Source of the DNA: Betaproteobacteria bacterium HGW-Betaproteobacteria-4
GTDB taxonomy: Bacteria > Pseudomonadota > Gammaproteobacteria > Burkholderiales > Rhodocyclaceae
Reading direction: 5' to 3'
DNA: 64,000 nt
Assembly (NCBI GenBank): GCA_002840785.1
Contig: PHCH01000041.1
Span: 1-64,000 of the forward strand
In this document: positions 16,279-25,116 of the stretch, piece by piece
How positions within the stretch are numbered: position 1 is the first letter of the stretch
Layout of the letters: each line of letters opens with the position of its first letter
Translations under genes and position numbers: made by a program
Notes under the pieces: model-generated
Seen by the model: only the letters and a program-made list of their open reading frames with translations
The model's database searches: none
What the model was told of the DNA's origin: nothing

Positions 16279-17849
16279 AACTCAGGGCGGCGGCACTTTT
16301 CGTTTTTGGCCTTTTTTTCCAGTTGACCGTAGCAAGCAGTGCCGGGGCGGCCGATGTCGCTTCCAACTACAAGCAGCATTGCGCCAGCTGCCACGGCGAA
16401 GCCCGGCTCGGCGGCGTCGGGCCGGCGCTAGTTCCCGAAAACCTCGCCCGCCTGCGCAAACCCGAGGCCGAAAAGGTCATCCGCGACGGCCGCCCGGCGA
16501 CGCAGATGCCGGGCGTTGGCGACAAGCTGTCGGCGGAGGAAATCAAGGCGCTGGTCGCCTACGCCTACACGCCGATCAAGCCGATGCCGGCCTGGGGCGA
16601 GAAGGAGATCGAGGCCTCGCGCATCGTCAATTTCGCGCCCGGCAGCCTGCCCGACCGGCCGCAATTCACGGCCGACCCGATGAACCTGTTCGTCGTCGTC
16701 GAAACCGGCGACCACCACGTTTCCGTGCTTGACGGCGACAAGCTCGAACCAATCCACCGTTTCCAGTCGCGCTTTGCCCTGCACGGCGGGCCGAAATTCA
16801 CGCCGGATGGCCGCTACGTCTTCTTCGCCTCGCGCGACGGCTGGATCACCAAGTTCGACCTGTGGAATCTCAAGGTGGTGGCCGAAGTGCGCGCCGGCAT
16901 CAACACGCGCAACGCGGCGGTGTCCGGCGACGGCAAGTGGGTGGCGGTGGCCAACTACCTGCCGCACAGCCTGGTCATCCTCGACGCCGACCTCAATCTC
17001 AAGAAAATCCTGCCGGTGGCCGACAAGGACGGCAAGACGACGTCGCGTGTTTCAGCCGTCTATGACGCCAGCCCGCGGCAGAGCTTCGTCGCTGCGCTGA
17101 AGGATGTGAAAGAGGTCTGGGAGGTGTCGTACAACCCGAAGGCCGACGACATTCCGACCGGCATGATCCACGACTTCAAGTACAAGGAAGGCAGCTTCGT
17201 TTCCGGCTTCCTCAACCCGCAGCGCACGCAACTCGACGACTACCTCGACGACTTTTATTTCACCCAAGGCTACGACGAAGTCATGGGCGCCTCGCGCAAC
17301 GATGCCAAGGCGGCGGTCACCGGCCAGGTGGTCAACCTCGACGCGCGCAAGAAGATCGCCGACCTCGAACTGCCCGGCATGCCGCACCTCGGTTCCGGCA
17401 TCAGCTGGCAATGGCAGGGCAAAACCGTGATGGCCACGCCGAATTTGAATGAGGGCCTGATCAGTATCATCGACATGCAGAGCTGGCAGACGATCAAGCA
17501 GATCAAGACGCGCGGCCCGGGCTTCTTCATGCGCAGCCACGAAAATAGCCGCTACGCGTGGACCGATTCGATGATGAGCCGCGAGTTCAAGGACACCATG
17601 CAGATCATCGACAAGGAAACCCTGGAAATCGTCGCCGAACTCAAGCCCGAACCGGGCAAGACCTTCGCCCACGCCGAGTTTACGAAAGACGGCAAGTACG
17701 TGCTGGCCAGCCTGTGGGACATGGACGGCGCGCTGATCATCTACGACGCGGCGACGCTCAAGGAAGTGAAGCGCCTGCCAATGAAAAAGCCGGTCGGCAA
17801 GTACAACGTCTGGAACAAGATCACCAAATCAGAAGGCACCAGCCACTGA
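16275..17849 (+). CDS. nirN: NirN, dihydro-haem d1 dehydrogenase (cytochrome c-d1 propeller)
   Basis: The 524-residue periplasmic protein has a cytochrome c domain at about 28-105 (CASCHGEARLGG) followed by a d1-type eight-bladed propeller (SVLDGDKLEPIHRFQSRF to PVGKYNVWNK). NirN introduces the last double bond of haem d1 and resembles NirS. Its separate position beside nirJ and the lack of a second NirS-like catalytic domain support NirN. The signal peptide ALFVFGLFFQLTVASSAGA is largely supplied by a copy of the dispersed motif (16297-16334), as in NirC. ATG 16275 is coupled to the nirJ stop. Confidence 0.88.
   Translation: MKLRAAALFVFGLFFQLTVASSAGAADVASNYKQHCASCHGEARLGGVGPALVPENLARLRKPEAEKVIRDGRPATQMPGVGDKLSAEEIKALVAYAYTPIKPMPAWGEKEIEASRIVNFAPGSLPDRPQFTADPMNLFVVVETGDHHVSVLDGDKLEPIHRFQSRFALHGGPKFTPDGRYVFFASRDGWITKFDLWNLKVVAEVRAGINTRNAAVSGDGKWVAVANYLPHSLVILDADLNLKKILPVADKDGKTTSRVSAVYDASPRQSFVAALKDVKEVWEVSYNPKADDIPTGMIHDFKYKEGSFVSGFLNPQRTQLDDYLDDFYFTQGYDEVMGASRNDAKAAVTGQVVNLDARKKIADLELPGMPHLGSGISWQWQGKTVMATPNLNEGLISIIDMQSWQTIKQIKTRGPGFFMRSHENSRYAWTDSMMSREFKDTMQIIDKETLEIVAELKPEPGKTFAHAEFTKDGKYVLASLWDMDGALIIYDAATLKEVKRLPMKKPVGKYNVWNKITKSEGTSH
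16297..16334 (-). repeat. Dispersed 38-bp motif, copy 5 (inside nirN signal peptide)
   Basis: Reverse copy: TGCTACGGTCAACTGG core, A-tract, GGCCAAAAACGAAAA end. It is translated as FVFGLFFQLTVA. Confidence 0.92.
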
Positions 17850-17854
17850 GCTGC

Positions 17855-17892
17855 ATTTCAATTTTGGCCAAAATTTCCGGTTGACCGTGGCA
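17855..17892 (-). repeat. Dispersed 38-bp motif, copy 6 (just after nirN)
   Basis: Reverse copy with TGCCACGGTCAACCGG core and GGCCAAAATTGAAAT end, beginning 5 bp after the nirN stop. Confidence 0.92.
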
Positions 17893-18036
17893 ATGTGCGT
17901 TGTCATTCTTGGCTGACAGTTTTGACGAAAAAGGCGGAAGTGTTTCGTCTGTGATTGTTCAAATTATTGATTTATAGGCTTTTTCTGCGTTTCCATGCCA
18001 TTGGCACGTATCTGGCTATAAAGCTCTCCGGAAGCC

Positions 18037-18093
18037 GGTTGTACCCAAAGGCGCCTCTTCCTTTCCTCCCAGGGGAAGCGGCGCCGAACAACC
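18037..18093. repeat. Large imperfect inverted repeat (57 bp)
   Basis: The arms are built of GGTTGT with ACAACC, GGCGCC with GGCGCC, and CTTCC with GGAAG, around an unpaired centre. It could fold as a cruciform or mRNA hairpin. There is no T-run, so terminator function is doubtful. Confidence 0.5.
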
Positions 18094-18293
18094 GCCATTG
18101 AAATTCGACGCCTTTTCCCGACCATGCTGCCAGCCGGGAATGCGCCACAGCAGGGGAAATGCCGGCTTCCAACCCGACTTTTGCTGCGCATGCGAGGAAG
18201 GGGGCCGGAGCTGAATCCGCGCCGCGCGGGTGTCCGCCAGCCGGTCAGCGGGATGATGGTTCATGCCATTTCTGGCGGGGCGTTTCTGTTGAT

Positions 18294-18307
18294 TGACATA
18301 AATGTCA
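18294..18307. promoter_or_regulatory. Perfect palindrome TGACAT-AA-ATGTCA, possible operator
   Basis: A 14-bp palindrome lies 240 bp before the small gene at 18549. It has the shape of a dimeric regulator site, but I cannot name the regulator. Confidence 0.3.
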
Positions 18308-18548
18308 GTCGGGTGAGCGCCTGAAGCCTGCTAACGCGCTGGTGTCAAGGCGGCGCGTCGGGCTCGTCGAGCCTTCGTCGCGCGGCGCAAAACCCCGTCG
18401 TACTGCCGATTCCGGCTTATCCGCCCGGCTCCTGCCCGGTCGCCCCAGCCCGCTGATTTTGCCCCGGCGAACACCGGGCATATGTCTTGCACATAAACCC
18501 GGGCAGCAAAACCAATTCATCCCTATTCACCATTACTGGAGAAGACTC

Positions 18549-18662
18549 ATGGCATGGGAACTCTTATTCACGTCCGACATCGGCATACTCAGCTTGATCA
18601 CCATCGGTTTCAAGGAAGAGCAGGAACATAGCTCGGACAAGCACGTTGCAGGTGTGCATTAG
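18549..18662 (+). CDS. DUF3149-like small membrane protein, apparently shortened
   Basis: The 37-residue protein begins MAWELLFTSDIGILSLITIGF, which matches the start of the DUF3149 small inner-membrane proteins, and ends KEEQEHSSDKHVAGVH, a charged tail. Family members normally carry the rest of the transmembrane helix (about 15-20 residues) between these two parts. Here the helix stops after GF, suggesting a small in-frame deletion. GGAGAAG lies 5 bp before the ATG. The function is unknown. Confidence 0.55.
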   Translation: MAWELLFTSDIGILSLITIGFKEEQEHSSDKHVAGVH

Positions 18663-18800
18663 CTGAGTGTCGGCAAGTAGATGCCAGGGGAGGCTGGGGA
18701 AAACGAGCAAAAACAGATCCCGCAACTCCTGGTCCTGCCGGCTATTCGCCTGAGCCGGTAGATTGCCGGCGCCGAATGGCGCCATCGTTCCCGGCTCGCC

Positions 18801-19394
18801 CTACCTGGCCTGGCCTTCCGTGCCAGCCAGCACCTTCTCGATGCGCCTGTCCGGGATCAGCCAGACCAGCGCCAACGACACGTACAGGCCCTGCGCCAGG
18901 GAGGGCGACCAGAAGGCCGCCACCATGGCGACAGCGTAGACCACCGGCGAAGACATCCCCTTCCAGTCCCGCCCCAGCGCCTTGCGCAACAGCGAGTTGT
19001 CGCCTTGCGAGGCGATGATCGTTTTCTGCAGGATTCGATAGGCCACAGCGGCCATGAACAGCACCCCGCCATAGAGCGCCGAGGGCACCGCCGCAAAGTG
19101 GTTTTCGCCCATCCAGCCCGTGGCGAACGGGAACAGCGATAGCCAGAAAAGCAAATGCAGGTTGGCCCACAAGATAGGCCCGGTCACCTTTTGCGCCGTG
19201 TGCAGCATGTGGTGATGGTTGTTCCAGTAAATGCCTACGTAAACGAAGCTCAGCACATAGCTGAAAAACACCGGAATCAAGGCAGTCAGCGCATCGAGCC
19301 GTTCGCCATGCGGCACTTTGAGTTCCAGCACCATGATCGTGATGATAATGGCCATGACGCCATCGCTGAAAGCTTCCAGGCGCCCTTTGCCCAT
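18801..19394 (-). CDS. TMEM175-family potassium channel (DUF1211)
   Basis: This 197-residue integral membrane protein has the family signature at the start of helix 1 (RLEAFSDGVMAIIITIMVLE), five to six hydrophobic helices and a polar HHH stretch (YWNNHHHMLH). Bacterial TMEM175 proteins form tetrameric potassium-selective channels. ATG 19394 directly precedes the signature, as in homologues. No partner gene is evident. Confidence 0.85.
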   Translation of the reverse strand: MGKGRLEAFSDGVMAIIITIMVLELKVPHGERLDALTALIPVFFSYVLSFVYVGIYWNNHHHMLHTAQKVTGPILWANLHLLFWLSLFPFATGWMGENHFAAVPSALYGGVLFMAAVAYRILQKTIIASQGDNSLLRKALGRDWKGMSSPVVYAVAMVAAFWSPSLAQGLYVSLALVWLIPDRRIEKVLAGTEGQAR

Positions 19395-19604
19395 GATTTC
19401 CCCCGTGTGCTGAAGATAGTCCTGGCTCAGAGACCACGGCGCCGACGATAAGTGCCGCTTTATGTTGTGAAAATGAAGCTATCGTCAGGCAGGAATCGGC
19501 CATCAAGAGCCATTTGGATTCTGTGTCGGATTTATTTACATGCCGGGCGGGCGAGCCTTCATGGACGGTCAATAACTATCTTAAATAAATGGATATTTCA
19601 GTGG

Positions 19605-19620
19605 TGGCGCGTTTCATGCT
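19605..19620 (+). promoter_or_regulatory. Sigma-54 (-24/-12) promoter of the PEP-CTERM gene
   Basis: TGGCGCGTTTCATGCT has GG and GC separated by exactly 10 bp, the invariant spacing of sigma-54 promoters, 70 bp before the GTG start. PEP-CTERM/exosortase systems are often paired with the sigma-54 activator PrsR, which fits. Confidence 0.55.
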
Positions 19621-19689
19621 TACCGTCGAACCTTGAAAATCTTGCCGGCTTGAGTTTCAAGCACCTTATCCATCAAGGAGTAAAAGAAA

Positions 19690-20556
19690 GTGACCGTTTT
19701 TCGCAAAGCCATCCTGACGCTTGCTGTATTGATGGGCATTCAGGGCAGCGTTCAAGCATCCCCTATCACCATCGACTTTACTGGCAGCGTCCAATTCATG
19801 CCAGATGGTGCCTGTAGCGTCTGCGCCCATATCTATACGGACTTCACGCGTGATACCGGTTTGTCCGCAACTGGTTTTTCTACTATCAAAGCATCCTTCA
19901 CCATTGAGCAGGATTCAACGCCATATCCCTATGGGGGAGCTCCCGGTCTGTACGGTAACGCCATAACCTCGGCCAGCCTGTCTATCGGGAATCTGACCCT
20001 GACAGTCGCTCCGGAAGATACTGGCGCTACTGATTCGGCATTTGGCGGAGATCAAGCCATCAATATCGCTAACGCCAACACCCTTGCGATCTCGACAATC
20101 AGCGAAAACGGCCGCTGGTGGCAGAACAAGCGGCTAGGCGCTGACAATCTCAGCAGCCCTGTAAATTCAAGATTGGCATATTCGTGGAGTTCTTTTGGCC
20201 TCCAGATGATCGATTACGCCAGTACGCTATTCGGCAGTTTCGATCTGAACGATTTTGCTAGCCAAGTTGACGCCATTGACGTTTCCTCGCTTTCCTATAG
20301 TTACTTCAATGCTGGAATTGAGTTTTACGACCTTACCTATCCCTATGCTACTGACAGCACAGGCGATACGCTCTACTACAATTACCGCCCGGGACTCAGC
20401 CTGAGAGGGGTACTCACCGACATCGGTGTGCGCACCCAAACGAATGGTGGTTCAGTCAATGGTGCAGGTACGGATCTTCCTGAACCTGGAAGTTTGGCAT
20501 TGCTTGCACTCGGCATGGCTGGCTTGATGGCTGCCCGCCGTCGGAATAAGGCGTAA
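19690..20556 (+). CDS. PEP-CTERM sorted exported protein
   Basis: The 288-residue protein has a signal peptide (ILTLAVLMGIQGSVQASP) and the C-terminal sorting tail LPEPGSLALLALGMAGLM followed by AARRRNKA: the PEP motif, a transmembrane helix and an Arg-rich end recognised by exosortase. The body is beta-rich with many Ser, Thr and Tyr, typical of surface or matrix proteins, and has no other recognised domain. It starts with GTG preceded by AAGGAG. No exosortase gene lies in the window. Confidence 0.85.
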   Translation: MTVFRKAILTLAVLMGIQGSVQASPITIDFTGSVQFMPDGACSVCAHIYTDFTRDTGLSATGFSTIKASFTIEQDSTPYPYGGAPGLYGNAITSASLSIGNLTLTVAPEDTGATDSAFGGDQAINIANANTLAISTISENGRWWQNKRLGADNLSSPVNSRLAYSWSSFGLQMIDYASTLFGSFDLNDFASQVDAIDVSSLSYSYFNAGIEFYDLTYPYATDSTGDTLYYNYRPGLSLRGVLTDIGVRTQTNGGSVNGAGTDLPEPGSLALLALGMAGLMAARRRNKA

Positions 20557-20636
20557 GCCTGCCCCTCTATCGACGGAGCCAGGGGCTTATTTCGGCTGGC
20601 TTGCAGGCAGGCCTCTGACTCTTCCGCAACCACTTG

Positions 20637-20674
20637 TCCCACGGTCAACCGGGAAAAACGGCCAAAATTGAAAT
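20637..20674 (+). repeat. Dispersed 38-bp motif, copy 7
   Basis: Intergenic forward copy: core ACGGTCAACCGGG, A5, CGGCCAAAATTGAAAT. It ends 4 bp from the stop of the minus-strand PEP-CTERM gene. Confidence 0.92.
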
Positions 20675-20678
20675 GGGC

Positions 20679-21417
20679 TTAGCGACGGTTGCGGCGGCGG
20701 GTGCTTAGCAGGCCGGCCAGGGCGAGGCTGGCCAGGGCCAGCGAACCCGGTTCGGGGATGGCGAGGGCGTGGCGGGCGCTTAGCGAAAAGTTGTCGATGG
20801 CCAGGCCGTCGTCGGCGCCGCTGGCGTCGAAATCGGCCCAGCGCAGCCAGAAGCCGGTGTTGGCCGCAATCTCGAGGCCGCTGATGGTGCTCTTGAGGGA
20901 CGTCCGGTTGGCGGCGGAGTTGCCGTCATGGGCGCCGACGGCCGATGTGTCGGGGGTCGTGAAATCCAGCACGGTGAAGTCGATGTAGTTTCCCTCGGTC
21001 AGCGAGACGGCATCGGTGCTGTATTGAAAAATCAGGCGGTCGCTGCGGTCGGCTTTGCCGAGGCGCCATTGCTCACCGGTGAAGGAAGAGCGGAATGAGC
21101 GTCCCGCTGCGCAGGCTGCCGAGGGCGCGGTCCGTCGCGCCGGCCGTGCCGTAGCTGACAACGTCGCCGCTGTTGCTGCCGCCCGTATCGACCGCGTATA
21201 GCTCGTTATCCCGAGCGCCCCCACCGTCTTCGCTGATCGTCCAGCCGGTCGGCAAACTGGCGTTGGCGGTCGAGCCGGCGGTGTTGGCCAGCGTGTCGAA
21301 ATTCTGCTGGTAGGTGCTGCCCAATGCTTCCAGGCGGACTGCCTCGGCCTGTGCTGCCGTGCTCAGGGCGAGGCTGGTGGCGAGCACCAGGCTGGCAGTT
21401 CGGGATTTTCGGCTCAT
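20679..21417 (-). pseudogene. PEP-CTERM exported protein, frame broken near 21090
   Basis: Translation from ATG 21417 gives a signal peptide (LVLATSLALSTAAQAEA) and a beta-rich domain (LEALGSTYQQNFDTLANT) up to DRALGSLRSGTLIPLF. There the frame shifts and soon stops. The rest continues in another frame from FTGEQWRLGKADRSDRLIF to the sorting tail IPEPGSLALASLALAGLL and STRRRNRR. Related proteins have about 15-20 residues between GTLIP-like and YTGEQWR-like segments, so a short out-of-frame deletion is likely. Whether it is real or an assembly fault cannot be told here. Confidence 0.7.
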
Positions 21418-21581
21418 TGATTAGCTCCCTGATTTGACTTGGTTTTATGGCTGACGAAGGGGCCAAGTCTAGATTTTCCCGGGGCTGTCATCCGTGAAAT
21501 ATGACACGATAATTGCTATTGATTTGGCATTAATTGGCGTCGGGCGAGACGCGATGGCGGGCCGGGCATAAAATTGGCGAG

Positions 21582-21619
21582 TCCTACGGTCGACGGGAAA
21601 AATCGGCCAAAAATGAAAT
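21582..21619 (+). repeat. Dispersed 38-bp motif, copy 8
   Basis: Intergenic forward copy: CCTACGGTCGACGGG core, A5, TCGGCCAAAAATGAAAT. It lies 28 bp before the L,D-transpeptidase start. Confidence 0.92.
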
Positions 21620-21647
21620 CCACCATCCTCGTTTCCGAGTTGCCCGC

Positions 21648-22367
21648 ATGCCGTCGTCGCCTCCCGCCTTCTCTTCGCCTATCGCCGGCATGTCCCGGCA
21701 ACTGGTCGTCGTCGTTGCCCCGCATTGGGATAGCACGGTGGCGCGTTTGCAGCGTTTCGCGCGGGCCGGCAGCGATGGCGACTGGCAGCCCGTCGGGCCG
21801 GCCATCGCGGTCAGCCTCGGCCGCGCCGGGCTGGCCTGGGGGCGCGGCTTGCATCCGGCGGTCGACGGGCGGGGAAAGCGCGAGGGCGATGGTTGCGCGC
21901 CGGCCGGCGTTTTTGCCATCACGGCGCTGTTCGGCGACGCGCTGGACAGCCCCTTGGCCCGCGCCGCCAGGCTGCCCTACCTGGCCGCGACGCTTGAACT
22001 CAAGGCCATCGACGACCCGGCTTCGGCGCATTACAACCGCATCGTCGATCAGTCGGTCGTGGTGCCGGACTGGGCATCGTGCGAGGACATGCTGAGGCCG
22101 GACGAGCGTTATGCCATCGGCGCCGTCGTCGCCCACAACGCCGAGCCGCCGGTGCCCGGCGCCGGCTCGTGCATTTTCCTGCATGTCTGGGCGGGCCCGG
22201 GCGTGCCGACGGCCGGGTGCACGGCGATGGCGCTGGCCGACATGAGCGAAATCGCCGGTTGGCTCGATGCCTCGGCGGCGCCCTTGCTGGTCCAACTGCC
22301 GCTGGCCGAATACGCAGCCCGGCGCGCCGCCTGGGGTTTGCCAAACTGCTCGATGCCAATGCGGTGA
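21648..22367 (+). CDS. L,D-transpeptidase family protein (YkuD-like catalytic motif)
   Basis: The protein has 239 residues from ATG 21648. The catalytic motif of the YkuD fold is visible as FLHVWAGPGVPTAGCTAMAL, with His, the Gly turn and the T-x-G-C nucleophile. N-terminal to it, ALFGDALDSPLARAARLPYL and HYNRIVDQSVVVPDW fit the YkuD-like superfamily found in uncharacterised proteobacterial proteins. There is no clear signal peptide from this start (MPSSPPAFSSPIAGMSRQL); an internal ATG at 21690 is an alternative. The family crosslinks peptidoglycan or attaches proteins to it; the exact role here is unknown. Confidence 0.7.
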   Translation: MPSSPPAFSSPIAGMSRQLVVVVAPHWDSTVARLQRFARAGSDGDWQPVGPAIAVSLGRAGLAWGRGLHPAVDGRGKREGDGCAPAGVFAITALFGDALDSPLARAARLPYLAATLELKAIDDPASAHYNRIVDQSVVVPDWASCEDMLRPDERYAIGAVVAHNAEPPVPGAGSCIFLHVWAGPGVPTAGCTAMALADMSEIAGWLDASAAPLLVQLPLAEYAARRAAWGLPNCSMPMR

Positions 22368-22424
22368 CAGTCCTCGGCCAGCCGGCTAGACTGGCTGCCT
22401 TTCAACCATCCCGCGCCGCCACCT

Positions 22425-23669
22425 GTGCTCAATAAAATCTGGGTCGCCTTCATCCTCGTCGGCTTCGTTGCGGCGGTGGCGCAGTTGCTGCAGGGCGACC
22501 TCGACATCTTCACGCGCGTGCTGACCGGGCTGTTCGACACGGCCAAGACCGGTTTCGACATTTCAATCGGCCTGGTTGGCATCATGAGCCTGTGGCTGGG
22601 CATCATGAAAATCGGTGAAAAAGGCGGGCTGATCGAACTGTTCAGCCGCCTCGTCGCCCCCTTCTTCCGCCGCGTCTTTCCCGACATCCCGGTTGGCCAT
22701 CCGGCCAGCGGCAGCATCGTCATGAACGTCAGCGCCAACATGCTCGGCCTCGACAACGCGGCGACGCCGCTCGGCCTCAAGGCCATGCGCGAGTTGCAGG
22801 AAATCAACCCGCAGAAGGACACGGCCAGCAATCCGATGATCATGTTCCTGGTACTCAACACGGCCGGCATCACGCTGATCCCGACGACGGTCATCGCCAT
22901 CCGCCAGAGCATCGCCCTCAAGCAGGGGCTGGTCGGCTTCAACGCCGCCGACATTTTTCTGCCGACCCTGCTCGGCACCTTCGTCTCCTTCTGCGCCGGC
23001 CTGATCGCCGTAGCCATCTGGCAGCGCATCAACCTCTTCTGCAAGCCCGTTCTGGCCTTCTTCGGTGGCTTCGCGGCGCTCATGGCCGGGCTGTATTTCT
23101 GGCTGGCCGGCATGCCAGCCGAGCAGATGGCGCAAATGATCGGCCTGCTCGGCAGCGGGCTGATCGTCACCATCATCGTCCTCTTCGTCGCCGTCGCTGC
23201 GTGGCGCGGCATCGACGTCTACGAAAGCTTCGTCGACGGCGCCAAGGAAGGTTTCGGCGTCGCCGTCCAGATCATTCCCTACCTCATCGCCATGCTCGTC
23301 GCCATCTCGGTCTTCCGCACGACGGGCGGCATGGATTACCTGATCGGCGCCATCCGCAGCCTCGTCCTGGCGCTCGGCATGAACGACGATTTCGTCCCGG
23401 CCCTGCCCGTCGGCCTCATGAAAACGCTCTCCGGCAGCGGCGCCCGCGGCCTCATGGTAGACGTCATGACGACCTATGGCGTCGATTCCTTCCAGGGCAA
23501 ACTCGCCGCCATCATCCAGGGTTCGACCGAAACCACCTTCTACGTCCTGGCCGTCTATTTCGGCAGCGTGAACATCACCAAAACCCGCTACGCCCTGGCC
23601 TGCGGCCTGATTGCCGACGCCGTCGGGCTGGTCGGCGCCATCCTCATCGGCTACGCCTTTTATCACTGA
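22425..23669 (+). CDS. SpmA/SpmB-type nucleoside-recognition membrane protein
   Basis: This 414-residue membrane protein has two nucleoside-recognition (Gate) domains in tandem, corresponding to Bacillus SpmA plus SpmB fused. The first contains GIMSLWLGIMKIGEKGGLIE and MNVSANMLGLDNAATPLGLK. The second contains IPYLIAMLVAISVFRTTGGM and GSTETTFYVLAVYFGSVNIT. Both segments are hallmarks of the family, and around ten hydrophobic helices are visible. Non-spore-formers carry it widely with unknown transport function. It starts with GTG and follows the L,D-transpeptidase closely. Confidence 0.85.
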   Translation: MLNKIWVAFILVGFVAAVAQLLQGDLDIFTRVLTGLFDTAKTGFDISIGLVGIMSLWLGIMKIGEKGGLIELFSRLVAPFFRRVFPDIPVGHPASGSIVMNVSANMLGLDNAATPLGLKAMRELQEINPQKDTASNPMIMFLVLNTAGITLIPTTVIAIRQSIALKQGLVGFNAADIFLPTLLGTFVSFCAGLIAVAIWQRINLFCKPVLAFFGGFAALMAGLYFWLAGMPAEQMAQMIGLLGSGLIVTIIVLFVAVAAWRGIDVYESFVDGAKEGFGVAVQIIPYLIAMLVAISVFRTTGGMDYLIGAIRSLVLALGMNDDFVPALPVGLMKTLSGSGARGLMVDVMTTYGVDSFQGKLAAIIQGSTETTFYVLAVYFGSVNITKTRYALACGLIADAVGLVGAILIGYAFYH

Positions 23670-23677
23670 AACAGGTT

Positions 23678-23715
23678 TGCTACGGTCAACCGGGAAAAAC
23701 GGCCAAAAATGAAAT
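23678..23715 (+). repeat. Dispersed 38-bp motif, copy 9
   Basis: Perfect-class forward copy: TGCTACGGTCAACCGGG core, A5, CGGCCAAAAATGAAAT. It begins 9 bp after the preceding stop. Confidence 0.95.
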
Positions 23716-23847
23716 GGCGGCGAATCGGCCATCTCATCCGCTTTTCGACGATTAATGACGAAGGAATTCTTCCTCGCCTTGAGCGCTGGTGGTTCTCGCG
23801 CACCAAGACTAGAATGAAAAAAACAACCGCAAAGGTGATTGCCCGTC

Positions 23848-25116
23848 ATGAAAAAGTGCGTGCCGACAACGTTCGGGAGGGCGTTGATTAGCCTCTTGCT
23901 GGCTTTAGGCAATGCGCCGGGCTGGCTGGCACACGCCGCTGAAGGCGGCGAGCCCTTGGTGATCGCCCATGTCGCCCCGACCACCGGGCGTTTTGCCCTG
24001 CATGCCGAGGCCGACCGCCGCGGCAGCGAAATGGCCATCGAGGAATTCAACAAGCGCGGCGGCGTTCTCGGCCGCGAAATCATCCTCATAGCGCGCGACC
24101 CGACCCTGGACGGAAAACAGGCGGCGCGCGTTGCCGATGAACTGATTACCCGGACCAAGGCAGCCTTTCTCGTCGGCGCCATCAGCTCCGGCGTGGCCGC
24201 CAGCATGTCGGCCGTCGGCCAGAAATACGGCACCATTTTCATCAATACCAATTCCTCGGCGCCTTCCGAATCGGTCGAAAACGCCCATCGCACGAAATTC
24301 GTTTTCGATGCGCACGGCGCCAACGTCTATCGCGCCCTGATCAAGTACGCCCTGGCCAATCGGCGGTCAAAACGCGTCGTGCTGCTCACCGAGGACAACG
24401 TCTGGGGCAAGGACAACGCGGCGGCCAGCCGTCAATACATCGCCGAATCCGGCGGCACGGTGGTCGGCGAAGTGCTGGCCCCCGAGACCTTGCCCGACCC
24501 TTCCGCCATCCTGGCCAAAGTGGCCGCCATCCGGGCCGATACGGTGGTGACCAGTATCAGCGGCGACAACCAGATCAAGCTTTTTGCCCAGATCGACCCG
24601 CAAGTGCTCGAGCGGCAATCGTGGATCGTCGGCGAAGTCGACTGGGAAGAGCTCTATCCGGCGCCGGGCACGCCCCGTCCGCTGTTCGCCACGACCTGGG
24701 CGTGGAACCTGAAAACCCCGGGCACCGCCGAATTCGTCTCCCGTTATCGCCAGCGCTACGGCCACACCGAGCTGGACTACCCGGGCGACGTGACGCACGC
24801 CGCCTATCTCGCCACCAAGGCCCTGCTCGCCGCGATAGAAAAAACCGGGACGACCGACAATCATGCCGTCATCGCCGAGCTCGAAAAATACCGGCGCACG
24901 GCCCGGGAAGGGATGCAGGATGCCGATGCCTACATGGATGCGAACAGCCACCACGTGCAACAAAGCATCTACATCGCCCGCTGGAACCCGCGGGCGGCCC
25001 GTCCCGAACTCGGCATGGAAATCCTCGGCCATATTCCGCCCGGCCAATCCCGCTTCGAGGGTGAGGCGACAACACGTCTGGAGCCGCTGAGCAGCACGCC
25101 CCGCTACACCCCATGA
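23848..25116 (+). CDS. Periplasmic ligand-binding protein (type I, branched-chain amino acid-like)
   Basis: The 422-residue exported protein has a signal peptide ([20 protein letters not shown]) and a type I periplasmic-binding fold ([20 protein letters not shown], then [20 protein letters not shown] and [13 protein letters not shown]). No permease or ATPase genes accompany it. Instead its stop overlaps the start of a hybrid sensor kinase (ATGA), so it probably presents a ligand to that kinase rather than feeding a transporter. ATG 23848 is chosen with AGGTGA upstream. Confidence 0.82.
   Translation: MKKCVPTTFGRALISLLLALGNAPGWLAHAAEGGEPLVIAHVAPTTGRFALHAEADRRGSEMAIEEFNKRGGVLGREIILIARDPTLDGKQAARVADELITRTKAAFLVGAISSGVAASMSAVGQKYGTIFINTNSSAPSESVENAHRTKFVFDAHGANVYRALIKYALANRRSKRVVLLTEDNVWGKDNAAASRQYIAESGGTVVGEVLAPETLPDPSAILAKVAAIRADTVVTSISGDNQIKLFAQIDPQVLERQSWIVGEVDWEELYPAPGTPRPLFATTWAWNLKTPGTAEFVSRYRQRYGHTELDYPGDVTHAAYLATKALLAAIEKTGTTDNHAVIAELEKYRRTAREGMQDADAYMDANSHHVQQSIYIARWNPRAARPELGMEILGHIPPGQSRFEGEATTRLEPLSSTPRYTP

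Larger units (their letters stand above)
17893..18548. other. Long intergenic region after nirN
   Basis: About 650 bp with no credible gene. The open frames on both strands overlap one another and match nothing I know. It holds the large inverted repeat at 18037-18093 and the palindrome at 18294-18307. The last part must contain the promoter of the small gene at 18549, which has GGAGAAG before its ATG. Confidence 0.5.
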
